DNA from: Flavobacteriaceae bacterium
GTDB lineage: Bacteria; Bacteroidota; Bacteroidia; Flavobacteriales; Flavobacteriaceae
DNA length: 64,000 nt
Direction: 5' to 3'
NCBI GenBank assembly: GCA_020435965.1
Contig: JAGQYS010000011.1
Location: 43,888-107,887, forward strand
The position numbers were made by a program, and so were the translations under genes. Under the pieces are notes generated by a model, which was given only the letters and a program-made list of their open reading frames with translations, did no database searches and was not told the DNA's origin. Below are positions 18,575 to 29,300 of the stretch, in pieces (positions within the stretch are counted from its first letter, which is position 1; every line of letters starts with the position of its first letter).

Positions 18575-19476
18575 TATATCCAGTTTTTAGGTTCTTTTAA
18601 TACGTTTAATAATTTTTCTTCTTGAGTCCCAGTTTCAGGATGGTGGTCATAAACCCATTGCACATGAGGTGGTAAGCTCATTAAAATACTTTCGATGCGT
18701 CCGTTTGTTTTTAAACCGAAAAGGGTGCCTTTATCGTGTACTAAATTAAATTCTACATAGCGTCCGCGTCGAATTTCTTGCCAATTGCGTTGTGCTGTTG
18801 TGTAAGGCATGTCTTTTCTGCGTTCTACAATAGGTATGTAAGCTTCTAAAAAACTGTTACCAACTTCGGTAACAAAGTTGTACCATTTTTGCATACTCAT
18901 GTCGTTGGAGGCTTTGCAATAATCAAAAAACAAACCACCAATTCCGCGAGCTTCATTTCTGTGAGTGTTATAAAAGTATTCGTCGCAACGTTTTTTATAG
19001 ATTGGATAAAATTCTGGATGATGTTTATCACACGCTGTTTTACAAACTTGATGAAAGTGTTTAGCATCTTCTTCAAACAAATAATAAGGTGTTAAATCTT
19101 GTCCACCTCCAAACCAACTATCTGCAATATGTCCTTGTTCATCATACATTTCAAAATAACGCCAATTAGCATGAACAGTTGGCACCATAGGGTTTTTAGG
19201 GTGCAGCACCAAACTTAAACCACAGGCAAAAAAGTTGGCATCTTTTACACCAAAATGCTTGCGCATAGTATCTGGTAATTCACCATGAACAGCAGATATA
19301 TTAACACCTCCTTTTTCAAAAACGGTTCCGTTTTCGATAACGCGAGTTCGTCCACCTCCACCTTCTGAGCGTTTCCAGATGTCTTCTCGAAAAGTTGCCT
19401 TCCCATCAATAGCTTCTAATTTGGAGGTGATAGTATCTTGTAAATTCTGTATATATTGATAGAATTTATCCTTCAT
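18574..19476 (-). CDS. hemF: Oxygen-dependent coproporphyrinogen III oxidase
   Basis: Oxidatively decarboxylates coproporphyrinogen III to protoporphyrinogen IX using O2, in the cytoplasm. Length 300 aa with the HemF hallmarks GGGRTRVIENGTVFEKGGVN, DSWFGGGQDLTPYY and RGRYVEFNLVHDKGTLFGL. Its presence in the main heme run, with no HemN/HemZ nearby, points to an aerobic lifestyle. It overlaps the EI24-type gene by 11 bases upstream and hemB by one base downstream. Confidence 0.97.
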   Translation of the reverse strand: MKDKFYQYIQNLQDTITSKLEAIDGKATFREDIWKRSEGGGGRTRVIENGTVFEKGGVNISAVHGELPDTMRKHFGVKDANFFACGLSLVLHPKNPMVPTVHANWRYFEMYDEQGHIADSWFGGGQDLTPYYLFEEDAKHFHQVCKTACDKHHPEFYPIYKKRCDEYFYNTHRNEARGIGGLFFDYCKASNDMSMQKWYNFVTEVGNSFLEAYIPIVERRKDMPYTTAQRNWQEIRRGRYVEFNLVHDKGTLFGLKTNGRIESILMSLPPHVQWVYDHHPETGTQEEKLLNVLKEPKNWI

Positions 19477-20221
19477 GTTTTGCTTTTAATAATTTTACTG
19501 TTTCGGTTGAGGCAGCAGTTACTGATAGAGGCAACACGAGAATAACTCCAATGATGGGAATTAACAAAAACAGCATAAATACTATGCCGTTTCCAATAGC
19601 GATACCTCGATGTTTTCTAACAAACGAAATGCTTTCTTTATATTTAAAATGACGTTCCAATGTATAATCCATATTTCCAAATCCAGCGTAATAGGCTTGA
19701 ATAAAGAACAATAATAACGAAGTGAACCAACCAATAATAGGAATTAAACTCATAATAAGAATCACTACAGTTAACCAAAGTTCCATAAATAAATTTCGAA
19801 TGTTTATTCTAATACCTCGCCATAGCTGCGATTGAAAAGAGGTATTGCGATGTTGATGAACTAAATTAGAATTTTCATCAAGTAAATAGGCTTCTATTTT
19901 CTCGGATACAGGACTCATAAAAGGTGCAGATAAGGCCATGATAATATGCTTGTATAATACGAGACCTAGAACTATAATGATGAGCCCTCCGAAAATTTCA
20001 CTAATGGTTGTAAAAGTTTCTTTTCCCCATTCCCAAACCCAAATTTTGGATATTAATTGACCAATATTATCGGAAAAACCGTAAGCCGACACACCAATAA
20101 CGATGGCAGTTATAAGGCTAATAAGCATAGGGATTATAAAATACTTCCATAGTTTGAGTTTAGTGATTAACTCAAAAGCTCCAGCGTATGCTTTAACTCC
20201 TATGAAAACATCTTTAAGCAT
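19466..20221 (-). CDS. EI24/CysZ-like multi-pass membrane protein
   Basis: Integral membrane protein of 251 aa with about four strongly hydrophobic stretches (near 30-50, 75-100, 145-175 and 210-240), fitting the EI24/CysZ fold (PF07264). Some family members take up sulfate, but many Bacteroidota members are uncharacterised. It is wedged between hemE (8-base overlap) and hemF (11-base overlap), so it is almost certainly co-translated with heme enzymes. That raises a possible role in tetrapyrrole or heme handling, which is inference only. Confidence 0.8.
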   Translation of the reverse strand: MLKDVFIGVKAYAGAFELITKLKLWKYFIIPMLISLITAIVIGVSAYGFSDNIGQLISKIWVWEWGKETFTTISEIFGGLIIIVLGLVLYKHIIMALSAPFMSPVSEKIEAYLLDENSNLVHQHRNTSFQSQLWRGIRINIRNLFMELWLTVVILIMSLIPIIGWFTSLLLFFIQAYYAGFGNMDYTLERHFKYKESISFVRKHRGIAIGNGIVFMLFLLIPIIGVILVLPLSVTAASTETVKLLKAKHEG

Positions 20222-21275
20222 TGTATTCTTTTACAGCGTCTATGAAGGCTTTGGCATTATCTAATGGAATATTTGGTAAAATTCCATGACCTAAATTTAC
20301 AATGTATTTATCTTTTCCAAATTCATCAATCATTTTGTGCACCATTTTTTTAATTTCTGATGGTGGCGAAAACAAACGTGTTGGATCAAAATTACCCTGT
20401 AATGTAATATTTCCACCTGTTAAATAACGAGCATTTTTTGGTGAGCATGTCCAATCAACACCTAAAGCTGAGGCATTGGATTTTGCCATCTCACCTAAAG
20501 CAAACCAACAACCTTTTCCAAAAGCTATAACAGGAGCGTAGTCTTTTAAAGCTTCAATAATTTGATTGATGTATTGCCACGAAAATTCTTTATAATCGGT
20601 TGGAGAGAGCATGCCTCCCCATGAATCAAAAACTTGAACAGCATTACAACCTGCTTTTACTTTTTCTTTTAAATAAGCGATTGTAGTATCTGTTATTTTT
20701 TGAAGTAATTGATGAGCAGCAATTGGGTTTGTAAAACAAAATTCTTTGGCTTTATCAAAGTTTTTACTCCCTTGTCCTTGCACACAATAACATAAAATTG
20801 TCCAAGGAGAACCTGCAAAACCAATTAACGGAATTTCGTTGTTTAGTTTTTCTTTAGTTGCTTTTATAGCTTGATAAACATAATCTAATGCTATAGTTAC
20901 ATCAGGAACAATTACATTATCAACATCTTTTTGAGAGCGAACAGGATTAGGTAAATAAGGCCCAAAATTAGGCTTCATTTCTACTTCAATATTCATGGCT
21001 TGAGGAATTACCAAAATATCACTGAACAATATTGCAGCATCCATTCCGTATCTACGAATAGGTTGAACCGTTATTTCACTTGCCAATTCTGGTGTTTGAC
21101 AGCGTGTAAAGAAATCGTACTTTGCTTTAATTTCCATGAATTCAGGTAAATAACGTCCTGCTTGACGCATCATCCAAACAGGAGGACGGTTAACGGTTTC
21201 ACCTTTTAATGCTCTTAAAAATAAATCGTTTTTTATACCTGAAGAAGCAGGTGTCTTTTTAGTTATATTACTCAT
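20214..21275 (-). CDS. hemE: Uroporphyrinogen III decarboxylase
   Basis: Removes the four acetate carboxyl groups of uroporphyrinogen III to give coproporphyrinogen III, without cofactor. Length 353 aa. The N-terminal signature [16 protein letters not shown] is intact, as are GFAGSPWT and the C-terminal GHGILPNIP segment. It lies 66 bases after the hemC-hemD fusion and overlaps the following membrane-protein gene by 8 bases. Confidence 0.97.
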   Translation of the reverse strand: MSNITKKTPASSGIKNDLFLRALKGETVNRPPVWMMRQAGRYLPEFMEIKAKYDFFTRCQTPELASEITVQPIRRYGMDAAILFSDILVIPQAMNIEVEMKPNFGPYLPNPVRSQKDVDNVIVPDVTIALDYVYQAIKATKEKLNNEIPLIGFAGSPWTILCYCVQGQGSKNFDKAKEFCFTNPIAAHQLLQKITDTTIAYLKEKVKAGCNAVQVFDSWGGMLSPTDYKEFSWQYINQIIEALKDYAPVIAFGKGCWFALGEMAKSNASALGVDWTCSPKNARYLTGGNITLQGNFDPTRLFSPPSEIKKMVHKMIDEFGKDKYIVNLGHGILPNIPLDNAKAFIDAVKEYNA

Positions 21276-21341
21276 TTCTTATATCACTCTGCAAGCGCAG
21301 GATTTTTTTAAATATTCTAAATTAAAATCAAAAATTTCTGC

Positions 21342-22937
21342 TTAAACAGAAATATAATGCTCATTAACTAACTCTATCACACTTTCTACTGTAGGTACTT
21401 TTGCTACTCTCACATCTTTGAAATGTTTTTTGGCCTCAGTGGCTGTAGTTTCTCCAATACAAAAAGCAATTTTATCGGCATTGTTTTCTTTTAAATAACT
21501 TTGAACTGTTGATGGACTGTAAAACATAATACCTTCAACAGAGTCTTTAACTTTTTCGCAATCATATTTTGTTTGATAAGCTTCAACTTCATTTACTTTA
21601 ATGTTGTTGTCATTCAAAATAGTTGGTAAATCATCTAATCGTAAATCACTACAAAAGTAAGTTACTTTGCTACCATCAATATATTCTACTAGGTGTTCAG
21701 CTAAAGCTTTTGCGTTTTTTTCAGCGTGTTTTACAGGGCCAATTCTTTTTTCAACTAGACGTTTTGTACGGCGACCAACGCAGTATATATTTTTGAATTG
21801 TAATTCTATAGCCGAAAAATTATGAAGTAAGGCTTCAACTGAGTTTTTACTTGTAATAATAACGTTTTCAATTGGGTTACGAACCACTTGAGGTTTAATT
21901 CTGTTTAGACTTATTTTGATAAAATCAGAACTTTCGGCAACTACTTTCTCATTAAACAATAAGATTTGGTCTTTTGTTAAGTTTTTAGTAGAGTAAATAT
22001 TGGTTGGTATTGAACTACGCTTAATGGTGTCCATCAAGCTTTTACCACCACGTTCAATAATATAGTCTGCGCAAAATGCAGCAATAGTATCATGTTTATC
22101 TAAGCGCTCAACACGATTTACTTCAATTTTTTTGCTTCCATCAGGGCTTAAAAGAATGCCTTTGAAGTGAACTTCTTTTTCTTCTCCTACTTCTTTAATT
22201 AGGGCTAATGCTCCAATAGGCGCAGTACAACCGCCTTCTAATAGGTTTAAAAACTTGCGCTCTATGTTAATGCATATTTCGGTTTCCACATGGTTTAGCT
22301 CTTTACAAATATCTCTTATTTCTTTGTCTTCTTCCAAAGCTGTAACCATAATAGCACCTTGCGCTGGTGCAGGAATCATCCAATCTAAATTAATGGAGTT
22401 TTCGGGTTTTATACCAAGCCTACCTAATCCAGCAGCTGCAAAAATCGCAGCATTCCAATCCTCATTATCGTCTAGTTTTTGTAATCGTGTATTGACATTG
22501 CCTCGTATATCAACTACTGAATGAGATGGGTATCTATTAAGCCACTGCGCTCGACGTCGTAAACTTCCAGTAGCAATAATAGCATTGCGTTGCGATAGAA
22601 ACTCTTCGTTATTTTTAAACACTAAAAGATCTTTAATGTTTCCACGTTTTAAAACAGCAGCTTGTACTATGCCTTTAGGCATTAATGTTGGGACGTCTTT
22701 TGAGGAGTGTACTGCAATATCAATGTCATGATTTAACATAGCAATATCTAACGTTCTGGTAAAAATTCCAGTAATACCAAGTTCGTATAATGGTTTGTTT
22801 TGAACCAAATCTCCTGTAGATTTTACTGGAACAATTTCGGTTTTATAACCTAATTTTTCCAGCATTTGCCGTACAGTGTTGGCTTGCCATAGTGCTAATT
22901 GACTATCGCGTGTACCAATTCTAATTATTTTAGACAT
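21342..22937 (-). CDS. hemC: Hydroxymethylbilane synthase fused to uroporphyrinogen III synthase
   Basis: Bifunctional protein of 531 aa. Residues 1-305 are HemC, with catalytic Asp81 (HSSKDVPT) and Cys237 (LEGGCTAPIG) carrying the dipyrromethane cofactor. Residues about 312-531 match the two-lobed, poorly conserved HemD fold (VIITSKNSVEALL; CVGRRTKRLVE; IMFYSPSTVQSYL; FCIGETTATEAKK). The fusion would hand the unstable linear hydroxymethylbilane straight to the ring-closing enzyme. HemC is certain. HemD is assigned from these motifs and from the lack of a separate hemD here. It overlaps hemA by 8 bases. Confidence 0.93.
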   Translation of the reverse strand: MSKIIRIGTRDSQLALWQANTVRQMLEKLGYKTEIVPVKSTGDLVQNKPLYELGITGIFTRTLDIAMLNHDIDIAVHSSKDVPTLMPKGIVQAAVLKRGNIKDLLVFKNNEEFLSQRNAIIATGSLRRRAQWLNRYPSHSVVDIRGNVNTRLQKLDDNEDWNAAIFAAAGLGRLGIKPENSINLDWMIPAPAQGAIMVTALEEDKEIRDICKELNHVETEICINIERKFLNLLEGGCTAPIGALALIKEVGEEKEVHFKGILLSPDGSKKIEVNRVERLDKHDTIAAFCADYIIERGGKSLMDTIKRSSIPTNIYSTKNLTKDQILLFNEKVVAESSDFIKISLNRIKPQVVRNPIENVIITSKNSVEALLHNFSAIELQFKNIYCVGRRTKRLVEKRIGPVKHAEKNAKALAEHLVEYIDGSKVTYFCSDLRLDDLPTILNDNNIKVNEVEAYQTKYDCEKVKDSVEGIMFYSPSTVQSYLKENNADKIAFCIGETTATEAKKHFKDVRVAKVPTVESVIELVNEHYISV

Positions 22938-24192
22938 GTTTCAGTGATTCTTCTAATTGAAAAACTTTTTTTATGAGCTCTAAGCTTTCATCAGTAGTGC
23001 AATTTTCATCTTTTAAATGATGTGCGAAGTGATTAGTAATTTTTTGAATGATGTTATTACTAATAATTTCGGCTTGAGCTTCGTCAAAGTTAGGTAATTT
23101 TTTGCGTTGCGAATCAAACTCAGCTATTTTAAAATCGTTGAGCTTACTTTTAAGAGCTTTAATGGTTGGTGCAAATTTTCTAGTTTCTAGCCACTGGTTA
23201 AATTCACCTTTTACATCTTCAATAATTTGTTCGGCTTTTGGGATGTCTAGTTTCCTGTTTTCTAATGTAGAATCTGTTATTTTGGATAAGTAATCAAGAT
23301 GCACTAATGTCACATTCTTTAAATCGGAAACATTGGCATCAACATTTTTTGGTATTGATAAATCTAGAATTAACAGAGGTTTTTTATTTTGTAATATAGC
23401 CTTGTTAACCGTTGGTTGTTGTGCTCCTGTGGCAACTATTAATATATCCGAATTGGCTATTTCTTCTTGTAAATCTGAATAGTCTTTTACCACCAAATTA
23501 AACTTTCCTGCAATAGCTTCAGCTTTGTTTTTCGTTCTATTAATTAGTGTTATGTGCTCATTTTTTGTATGCTTTACCAAATTTTCACAAGTATTTCTGC
23601 CTATTTTTCCAGTACCAAAAAGTAAGATGTTTTTTTCTGAAACATTGCTTACTTCATTCAATATATATTGCACTGAGGCAAAAGATACTGAAGTTGCTCC
23701 TGATGAAATACTTGTTTCTGTTTTTATGCGCTTGCTTGCTTGAATCACTGCATTTACCAAACGTTCTAAAAATGCGTTAAGCAACCCTTCTTTTTTAGAA
23801 TTTATCGCACTTTTCTTAAGTTGGCTTATAATTTCAAAATCTCCAAGAATTTGGCTATCTAATCCAGAGCCAACACGGAACATATGTGAAATGGCATCTC
23901 TGTTTTTATAGACATAAGCAACTTCTTGGAATTCTTCAACTGTTCCTTTTGTGTTTTCACATAACAACTTGATAAGTTGATAAGGATGTTGAGCGAAACC
24001 AAAAATTTCGGTCCTGTTACATGTTGAAGTAACTATTAAACTTTCGATACCTTCTGCTTTTGCTTGTTGAATGAGATTTTGAGTTGCATTTTCATCAAGG
24101 CTAAAGTGACCACGAATTTTGGCATCAGCTTTCTTGTAGCTTAAACCAATAGCGTAGAAAGAATTATTTTTTGAAATATTGTATTGCTCCAT
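22930..24192 (-). CDS. hemA: Glutamyl-tRNA reductase
   Basis: First committed enzyme of the C5 pathway, reducing glutamyl-tRNA with NADPH to glutamate-1-semialdehyde. Length 420 aa. The catalytic nucleophile is Cys58 in the motif TSTCNRTE. The NADPH-binding stretch is LLFGTGKIGRNTCENL and the C-terminal helices form the dimerisation domain. It heads the minus-strand hem run and is divergent from an AraC regulator. The next enzyme, HemL, is not in this window. Confidence 0.97.
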   Translation of the reverse strand: MEQYNISKNNSFYAIGLSYKKADAKIRGHFSLDENATQNLIQQAKAEGIESLIVTSTCNRTEIFGFAQHPYQLIKLLCENTKGTVEEFQEVAYVYKNRDAISHMFRVGSGLDSQILGDFEIISQLKKSAINSKKEGLLNAFLERLVNAVIQASKRIKTETSISSGATSVSFASVQYILNEVSNVSEKNILLFGTGKIGRNTCENLVKHTKNEHITLINRTKNKAEAIAGKFNLVVKDYSDLQEEIANSDILIVATGAQQPTVNKAILQNKKPLLILDLSIPKNVDANVSDLKNVTLVHLDYLSKITDSTLENRKLDIPKAEQIIEDVKGEFNQWLETRKFAPTIKALKSKLNDFKIAEFDSQRKKLPNFDEAQAEIISNNIIQKITNHFAHHLKDENCTTDESLELIKKVFQLEESLKHV

Positions 24193-24217
24193 GAACCTGA
24201 CTAGGATTATTACAAAG

Positions 24218-24225
24218 CAAAAATA
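24218..24225 (-). promoter_or_regulatory. Possible -7 box for hemA
   Basis: On the minus strand this reads TATTTTTG, a match to the Bacteroidota -7 consensus TAnnTTTG, about 26 bases before the hemA start codon. No TTG at the standard 19-base spacing is seen, so the promoter is only probable. Confidence 0.4.
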
Positions 24226-24303
24226 GAATGCTTATGACTAAAAAAATAACGCTCAAAGAACTTAAAGTGTCGTTAGTGGTTTTTTATACATATTTTTTAT
24301 TAT

Positions 24304-24323
24304 AATATGATTTTTATCATATT
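24304..24323. promoter_or_regulatory. Inverted repeat overlapping the AraC-gene promoter
   Basis: AATATGAT-TTTT-ATCATATT is a perfect 8-bp inverted repeat. Its right arm overlaps a -7-like box TATTTTTG (24320-24327) facing the AraC-type regulator gene, in the 162-base divergent spacer with hemA. The placement suits an operator for autoregulation or for control of hem genes. No target protein can be proven from sequence. Confidence 0.45.
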
Positions 24324-24387
24324 TTTGCAGCCATATCAGGGTTTTTAAACCATATTGTTTAGAACTATTCTAAATAAGAATCATTAC

Positions 24388-25287
24388 ATGAAGGAAAAAG
24401 ATAACATAAAAAATGTCGCTAAAAGTACTTTTACTGAAACAAAAATAGAAGATGGTTTTTTTGTTTTAATGTGCCAAAACGATAATACTGCAATTGAAAC
24501 AGTTGAGCGTGAAATAGATACAAGTTTTATTCAATTTCATTTTTGTATTAAGGGTAAGGCTGCATTTCAATTTAACAACGGAAATTACACCTTAGATATT
24601 AATGAGCAGACTTCTTTGCTCTTATATAATCCACAGCGTAATTTACCGATTCATCTAGATATGGAACCAAATTCCTCATTGGTTTCTATTTTAATTTCAA
24701 TCAAGAAATTCCATGGTTTGTTTTCAGAAGAAGCCAACTACATTTCTTTTTTAAATAATGAGAATAAAGATAAAAAATACTATAAAGACGGAATAATATC
24801 TCCATCCTCAGCTATTGTTTTAAATCAACTAGTCAATTATAATTTAAACCAGTCAATAAAAAATATTTATTTTAAGGGTAAAGCCTATGAGTTGTTAAGC
24901 TTGTATTTTAACAGAAGCGAAGATGCCAATATTGAACAATGCCCTTTTCTGGTGGATGAATCTAACGTTATAAAAATTAGAAAAGCCAAAGATATTATTG
25001 TAGCTCGAATGGCTGAACCTCCGAGTTTGCAAGAGTTAGCAGATGAAATAGAATTGAGTTTAAAAAAATTAAAAGAAGGGTTCAAGCAAATTTATGGCGA
25101 TTCTGTGTTTAGTTTTTTGTTTGATTATAAAATGGAGGTAGCACGAAAATTATTAGAAGCTGGCAATCACAATGTTAATGAAGTAGGATTAAAAGTTGGC
25201 TATAGTACAGCAAGCCATTTTATTGCAGCTTTCAAAAAAAAATATGGAACCACGCCAAAAAAATATTTGATGTCATTATCATCATAA
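24388..25287 (+). CDS. AraC-family transcriptional regulator
   Basis: DNA-binding regulator of 299 aa from the preferred ATG at 24388 (MKEKDNIKN). A TTG 33 bases upstream would give 310 aa but starts with an unsupported extension. The N-terminal half is a cupin-like sensory domain (FHFCIKGKAAFQFNNG). The C-terminus carries two helix-turn-helix units (LQELADEIELSLKKLKEGF and VNEVGLKVGYSTASHFIAAFKKKYGTTPKKY) typical of AraC/XylS. It is divergent from hemA and 4 bases ahead of hemH, so control of heme synthesis is the natural inference. The effector is unknown. Confidence 0.9.
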   Translation: MKEKDNIKNVAKSTFTETKIEDGFFVLMCQNDNTAIETVEREIDTSFIQFHFCIKGKAAFQFNNGNYTLDINEQTSLLLYNPQRNLPIHLDMEPNSSLVSILISIKKFHGLFSEEANYISFLNNENKDKKYYKDGIISPSSAIVLNQLVNYNLNQSIKNIYFKGKAYELLSLYFNRSEDANIEQCPFLVDESNVIKIRKAKDIIVARMAEPPSLQELADEIELSLKKLKEGFKQIYGDSVFSFLFDYKMEVARKLLEAGNHNVNEVGLKVGYSTASHFIAAFKKKYGTTPKKYLMSLSS

Positions 25288-25291
25288 AAGT

Positions 25292-26305
25292 ATGAAAGGA
25301 ATATTATTAGTAAATCTTGGGTCACCAGATAGCCCAGAACCTAAAGATGTTAAAAAATATCTAGGCGAATTTTTAATGGACGAACGCGTAATAGACGTTC
25401 CGCTTTGGGCTAGAAATCTATTGGTAAAAGGCATAATTTTAAATACACGACCGAAAGCCTCGGCGGCAGCTTACAAAAAAATATGGTGGGAAGAAGGTTC
25501 TCCACTTATTGTAATCTCAGAAAGATTGCAAAGAAAAATCCAAAAACAGGTAAAAGTTCCTGTAGCTTTAGCCATGCGCTATGGAAGTATGACCATAAAA
25601 AAAGGCATGCAAGAATTGGTTGATAAAGGGGTTAATGAAATCCTAATTTTCCCTTTATATCCTCAATTTGCCATGGCAACTACCGAAACTATTTTGGTGT
25701 TAGCCGAAGAGATTCAAAAAGAACACTTTCCTCAAATAAAATTAGACTCCGTTAAAGCATTTTACAATAAGCCAGATTATATAGAGGTACTTTCAAACAG
25801 TATTGAAAAGCATCTGGATGGAAAAAATTATGATCATTTATTATTCTCTTACCATGGAGTCCCTGAAAGACATATTAAGAAACGTGATATAACCAAATCA
25901 CATTGTAAAATTGACGGAAGTTGTTGTGCAACACCCTCAAAAGCACATGAGTTTTGCTATAGACATCAATGTCTTGAAGTAACTCGATTGGTTGCAGAGC
26001 ATCTTCAGCTCAAAGAAAACAACTATTCTTCTTCATTTCAATCAAGACTAGGATTTGACCCTTGGCTACAACCATACACAGATAGAACCATTGAGCGACT
26101 AGGAAAAGAAGGCATAAAAAACATGGCAATAGTAACACCTGCTTTTGTAAGCGATTGTTTAGAAACTTTAGAAGAAATTGCTATGGAAGGCCAAGAAATT
26201 TTTTATGAGGTTGGTGGCAATCAATTTACAACAATACCCTGTTTAAACGATGACCAGGAATTTGTTGACTTGTTGTCAAATTGGATTAATAGCTGGATAA
26301 ATTAA
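25292..26305 (+). CDS. hemH: Ferrochelatase
   Basis: Inserts Fe2+ into protoporphyrin IX to make heme. Length 337 aa. The N-terminal LLVNLGSPDSPEP and the metal-site histidine His188 (FSYHGVPERH) are present, with a conserved acidic region near ETLEEIAMEG. An unusual cysteine cluster (Cys205, 211, 212, 222, 227) follows the active-site loop and could bind an iron-sulfur cluster as described for some bacterial ferrochelatases. It is probably co-transcribed with the AraC regulator. Confidence 0.96.
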   Translation: MKGILLVNLGSPDSPEPKDVKKYLGEFLMDERVIDVPLWARNLLVKGIILNTRPKASAAAYKKIWWEEGSPLIVISERLQRKIQKQVKVPVALAMRYGSMTIKKGMQELVDKGVNEILIFPLYPQFAMATTETILVLAEEIQKEHFPQIKLDSVKAFYNKPDYIEVLSNSIEKHLDGKNYDHLLFSYHGVPERHIKKRDITKSHCKIDGSCCATPSKAHEFCYRHQCLEVTRLVAEHLQLKENNYSSSFQSRLGFDPWLQPYTDRTIERLGKEGIKNMAIVTPAFVSDCLETLEEIAMEGQEIFYEVGGNQFTTIPCLNDDQEFVDLLSNWINSWIN

Positions 26306-26329
26306 TAGTTAAAATTTAGAAGAAATCGC

Positions 26330-26356
26330 AAGTAATAAGAATTTATTATTACTTTT
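26330..26356 (+). terminator. Possible terminator after hemH
   Basis: AAGTAATAA (26330-26338) and TTATTACTT (26346-26354) form a perfect but AT-rich 9-bp stem with a 7-base loop, followed by TTATTAG. It lies 25 bases after hemH. It may end the AraC-hemH transcript before the Asp-box gene. The low GC of the stem makes this uncertain. Confidence 0.4.
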
Positions 26357-26384
26357 ATTAGTTCATAACCAAACCAACAAAATA

Positions 26385-29300
26385 ATGCGATTATCAACTA
26401 TTATTTCGGCAATTTTTCTATTGCTGATAAGTCACACACAAATCAATGCACAAACCATAAACGAAGATCAATATGATGCTTTAGAGTATCGATTGGTTGG
26501 GCCATTTAGAGGTGGCAGAAGTGCAGCAGTTACAGGAGTCCCAAACCAGCCAAACTTATTCTATTTTGGAGCAACAGGAGGCGGAATATGGAAAACCACT
26601 GATGGAGGAAGAACCTGGGAAAATATTTCTGATGGCTACTTTGGAGGAAGTATTGGAGCCATTACAGTTTCAAAAAGTGATCACAATGTCATTTATGTAG
26701 GAGGTGGCGAAAAAACCGTAAGAGGAAATGTATCTTCAGGATATGGTATGTGGAAAAGTGAAGATGCTGGTAAAACTTGGACATCATTAGGATTGGAAAA
26801 ATCACGACATATCCCAAGAATAGCTGTACATCCAACAGACCATAATACTGTTTATGCTGGTGTAATGGGCAACTTATATAAACCAACACAAGAACGTGGT
26901 GTTTATAAAAGTACTGATGGAGGAAAAACCTGGAGAAAAACATTATTTGCTAACGAACATGCAGGTGTTGTTGATTTACAGATGGACCCAACAAATCCAA
27001 GAATTTTATACGCTTCAACATGGCGAATCAACAGAACACCATACAGCTTAAATTCAGGAGGAGAAGGCTCGGCGCTTTGGAAAAGTACAGATAGTGGTGA
27101 AACTTGGAAAGAGATTTCAAAAAACAAAGGTTTTGCAAAAGATACTTTAGGAATTATAGGCGTAACAGTTTCTCCCGTTAACAATCAACGTGTTTGGGCT
27201 ATTGTTGAAAACAAAGATAATGGAGGCTTATACCGAAGTGATGATGGAGGCGAAACTTGGGCACATATAAATGATGAAAGAAAACTACGTCAACGTGCTT
27301 GGTACTATACAAGAGTTTATGCAGACACAAAAGATGTAGATCAAGTTTATGTATTAAATGTACAATATCACAAAAGTACAGATGGAGGCAAAACATTCAG
27401 CACTCATGGAGCTCCTCATGGTGACCATCATGATTTATGGATAGCTCCAGAAGATTCAAACCGAATGGTTATTGGAGATGATGGTGGAGCGCAAGTAACT
27501 TATGATGGAGGCGAAACCTGGAGCACCTATCACAACCAACCAACATCTCAGTTTTATAGGGTAACCACAGATAATCACTTTCCATATAGAATTTATGTAG
27601 CACAACAAGACAACTCTGCAATAAGAATAGCGCACAGAACAGACGGTTACTCAATTGATGAAGCCGATTGGGAAGATACAGCTGGAGGCGAATCTGCTCA
27701 CATAGCTGTAGATCCTAAAAACGATGATATAGTGTATGGTGGAAGTTATGACGGATTTTTAACAAGAGTGAACCACGAGAAAGGAACCGTTAGAGCCGTA
27801 AACGTATGGCCAGACAACCCTATGGGAGCAGGAGCTGAGGCGATGAAATATCGTTTCCAATGGAATTTTCCAATCATATTTTCAAGGCACGACCCAAACA
27901 AACTCTATACCTTTTCAAACCATGTGCATGTTACAGAAAATGAAGGGCAATCCTGGAAAATTATAAGTCCTGACTTAACCAGAAACGATCCTGAAAAATT
28001 AAAATCATCTGGTGGACCAATCACACAAGATAATACTTCAGTTGAGTATTACTGTACCATTTTTGCAGCCAACGAATCACCTTTACAAGAAGGTTTACTT
28101 TGGGTAGGAAGTGACGATGGTTTGGTACACATAACTAGAAATGGTGGCGAATCATGGGAAAACGTTACTCCAAAAGGAATGCCTGAATGGATGATGATTA
28201 ACAGTATTGAGCCAAGTGCTTTTGACGCAGGAACGTGTTACATTGCAGGCACAAAGTATAAAACGGGTGATTTCGCACCTTATTTATACAAAACAACCGA
28301 TTATGGCAAGACCTGGACAAAAATAACAAACGGCATAGCTGAAGAACATTTTACAAGAGTAGTTCGTGAAGACCCAAAACAAAAAGGCTTATTATATGCA
28401 GGAACAGAAACAGGAATGTATATTTCTTTCAACGATGGGAAAAACTGGAAACCGTTCCAATTAAACTTGCCAATCGTTCCAATTACAGATTTAACCATTA
28501 AAGACAATAACTTAATTGTGGCAACCCAAGGAAGAAGCCTTTGGATGATTGATGATTTAACCGTTTTACATCAGCTTTATAACAAGGATGCATCAAAAAA
28601 TATTTTGTTCAAGCCAAAAGACACTTACAGAATGAGAGGTGGAAGTTTTAAAGGAAGTAAAACATCTGGAACCAACCATCCAAATGGAGTAATGACTTAT
28701 TTCAATCTGAAAGATTATGATGAAAAAGATGAAGTGTCGTTAACTTATTTTGACACCAAAGGAGACACTATTAAGACCTTTAGCACCAAAGACAAGAAAA
28801 ACAACTTAAAAGTTAAAAAAGGAACCAATCAATTTGTATGGAACATGGTTTATGATGGAGCTCAAGGGTTTCCTGGTATGATTTTATGGTGGGCAAGCTT
28901 GCAAGGACCAAGCGCAGTTCCTGGTAATTATAAAGTTGCACTTAATGTTAATGGCGAAACCCAAACATCAACTTTTACCATTTTAGCAGACCCTAGAAGT
29001 GAAAGTACTTTGGCTGACATGAAAAATCAGTTTGAGTTTATAAAGGATGTAAACAAAACAATGGATGATGCGCATAAATCTATTAAGAAAATAAGAAGCA
29101 TCAACGAAAAACTCTCTGCGTTTCAAGCACAATATAAAGACAATGAAGATGTAAAAGATTTGGTTGAAAAGTCAAAAATGCTACAAGAGAAATTTTCAGA
29201 AATTGAAAAGGCACTTTATCAAACAAAGAACAGAAGTGGTCAAGATCCTTTAAATTTCCCAATTAAATTAACCAATAAATTAGGTCATTTAAATTCTTTA

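Noticed and set aside
24355..24387. TTG start giving an 11-residue longer AraC regulator
   Set aside because: The ATG at 24388 gives a normal family start and the extension lies close behind the promoter-like box.
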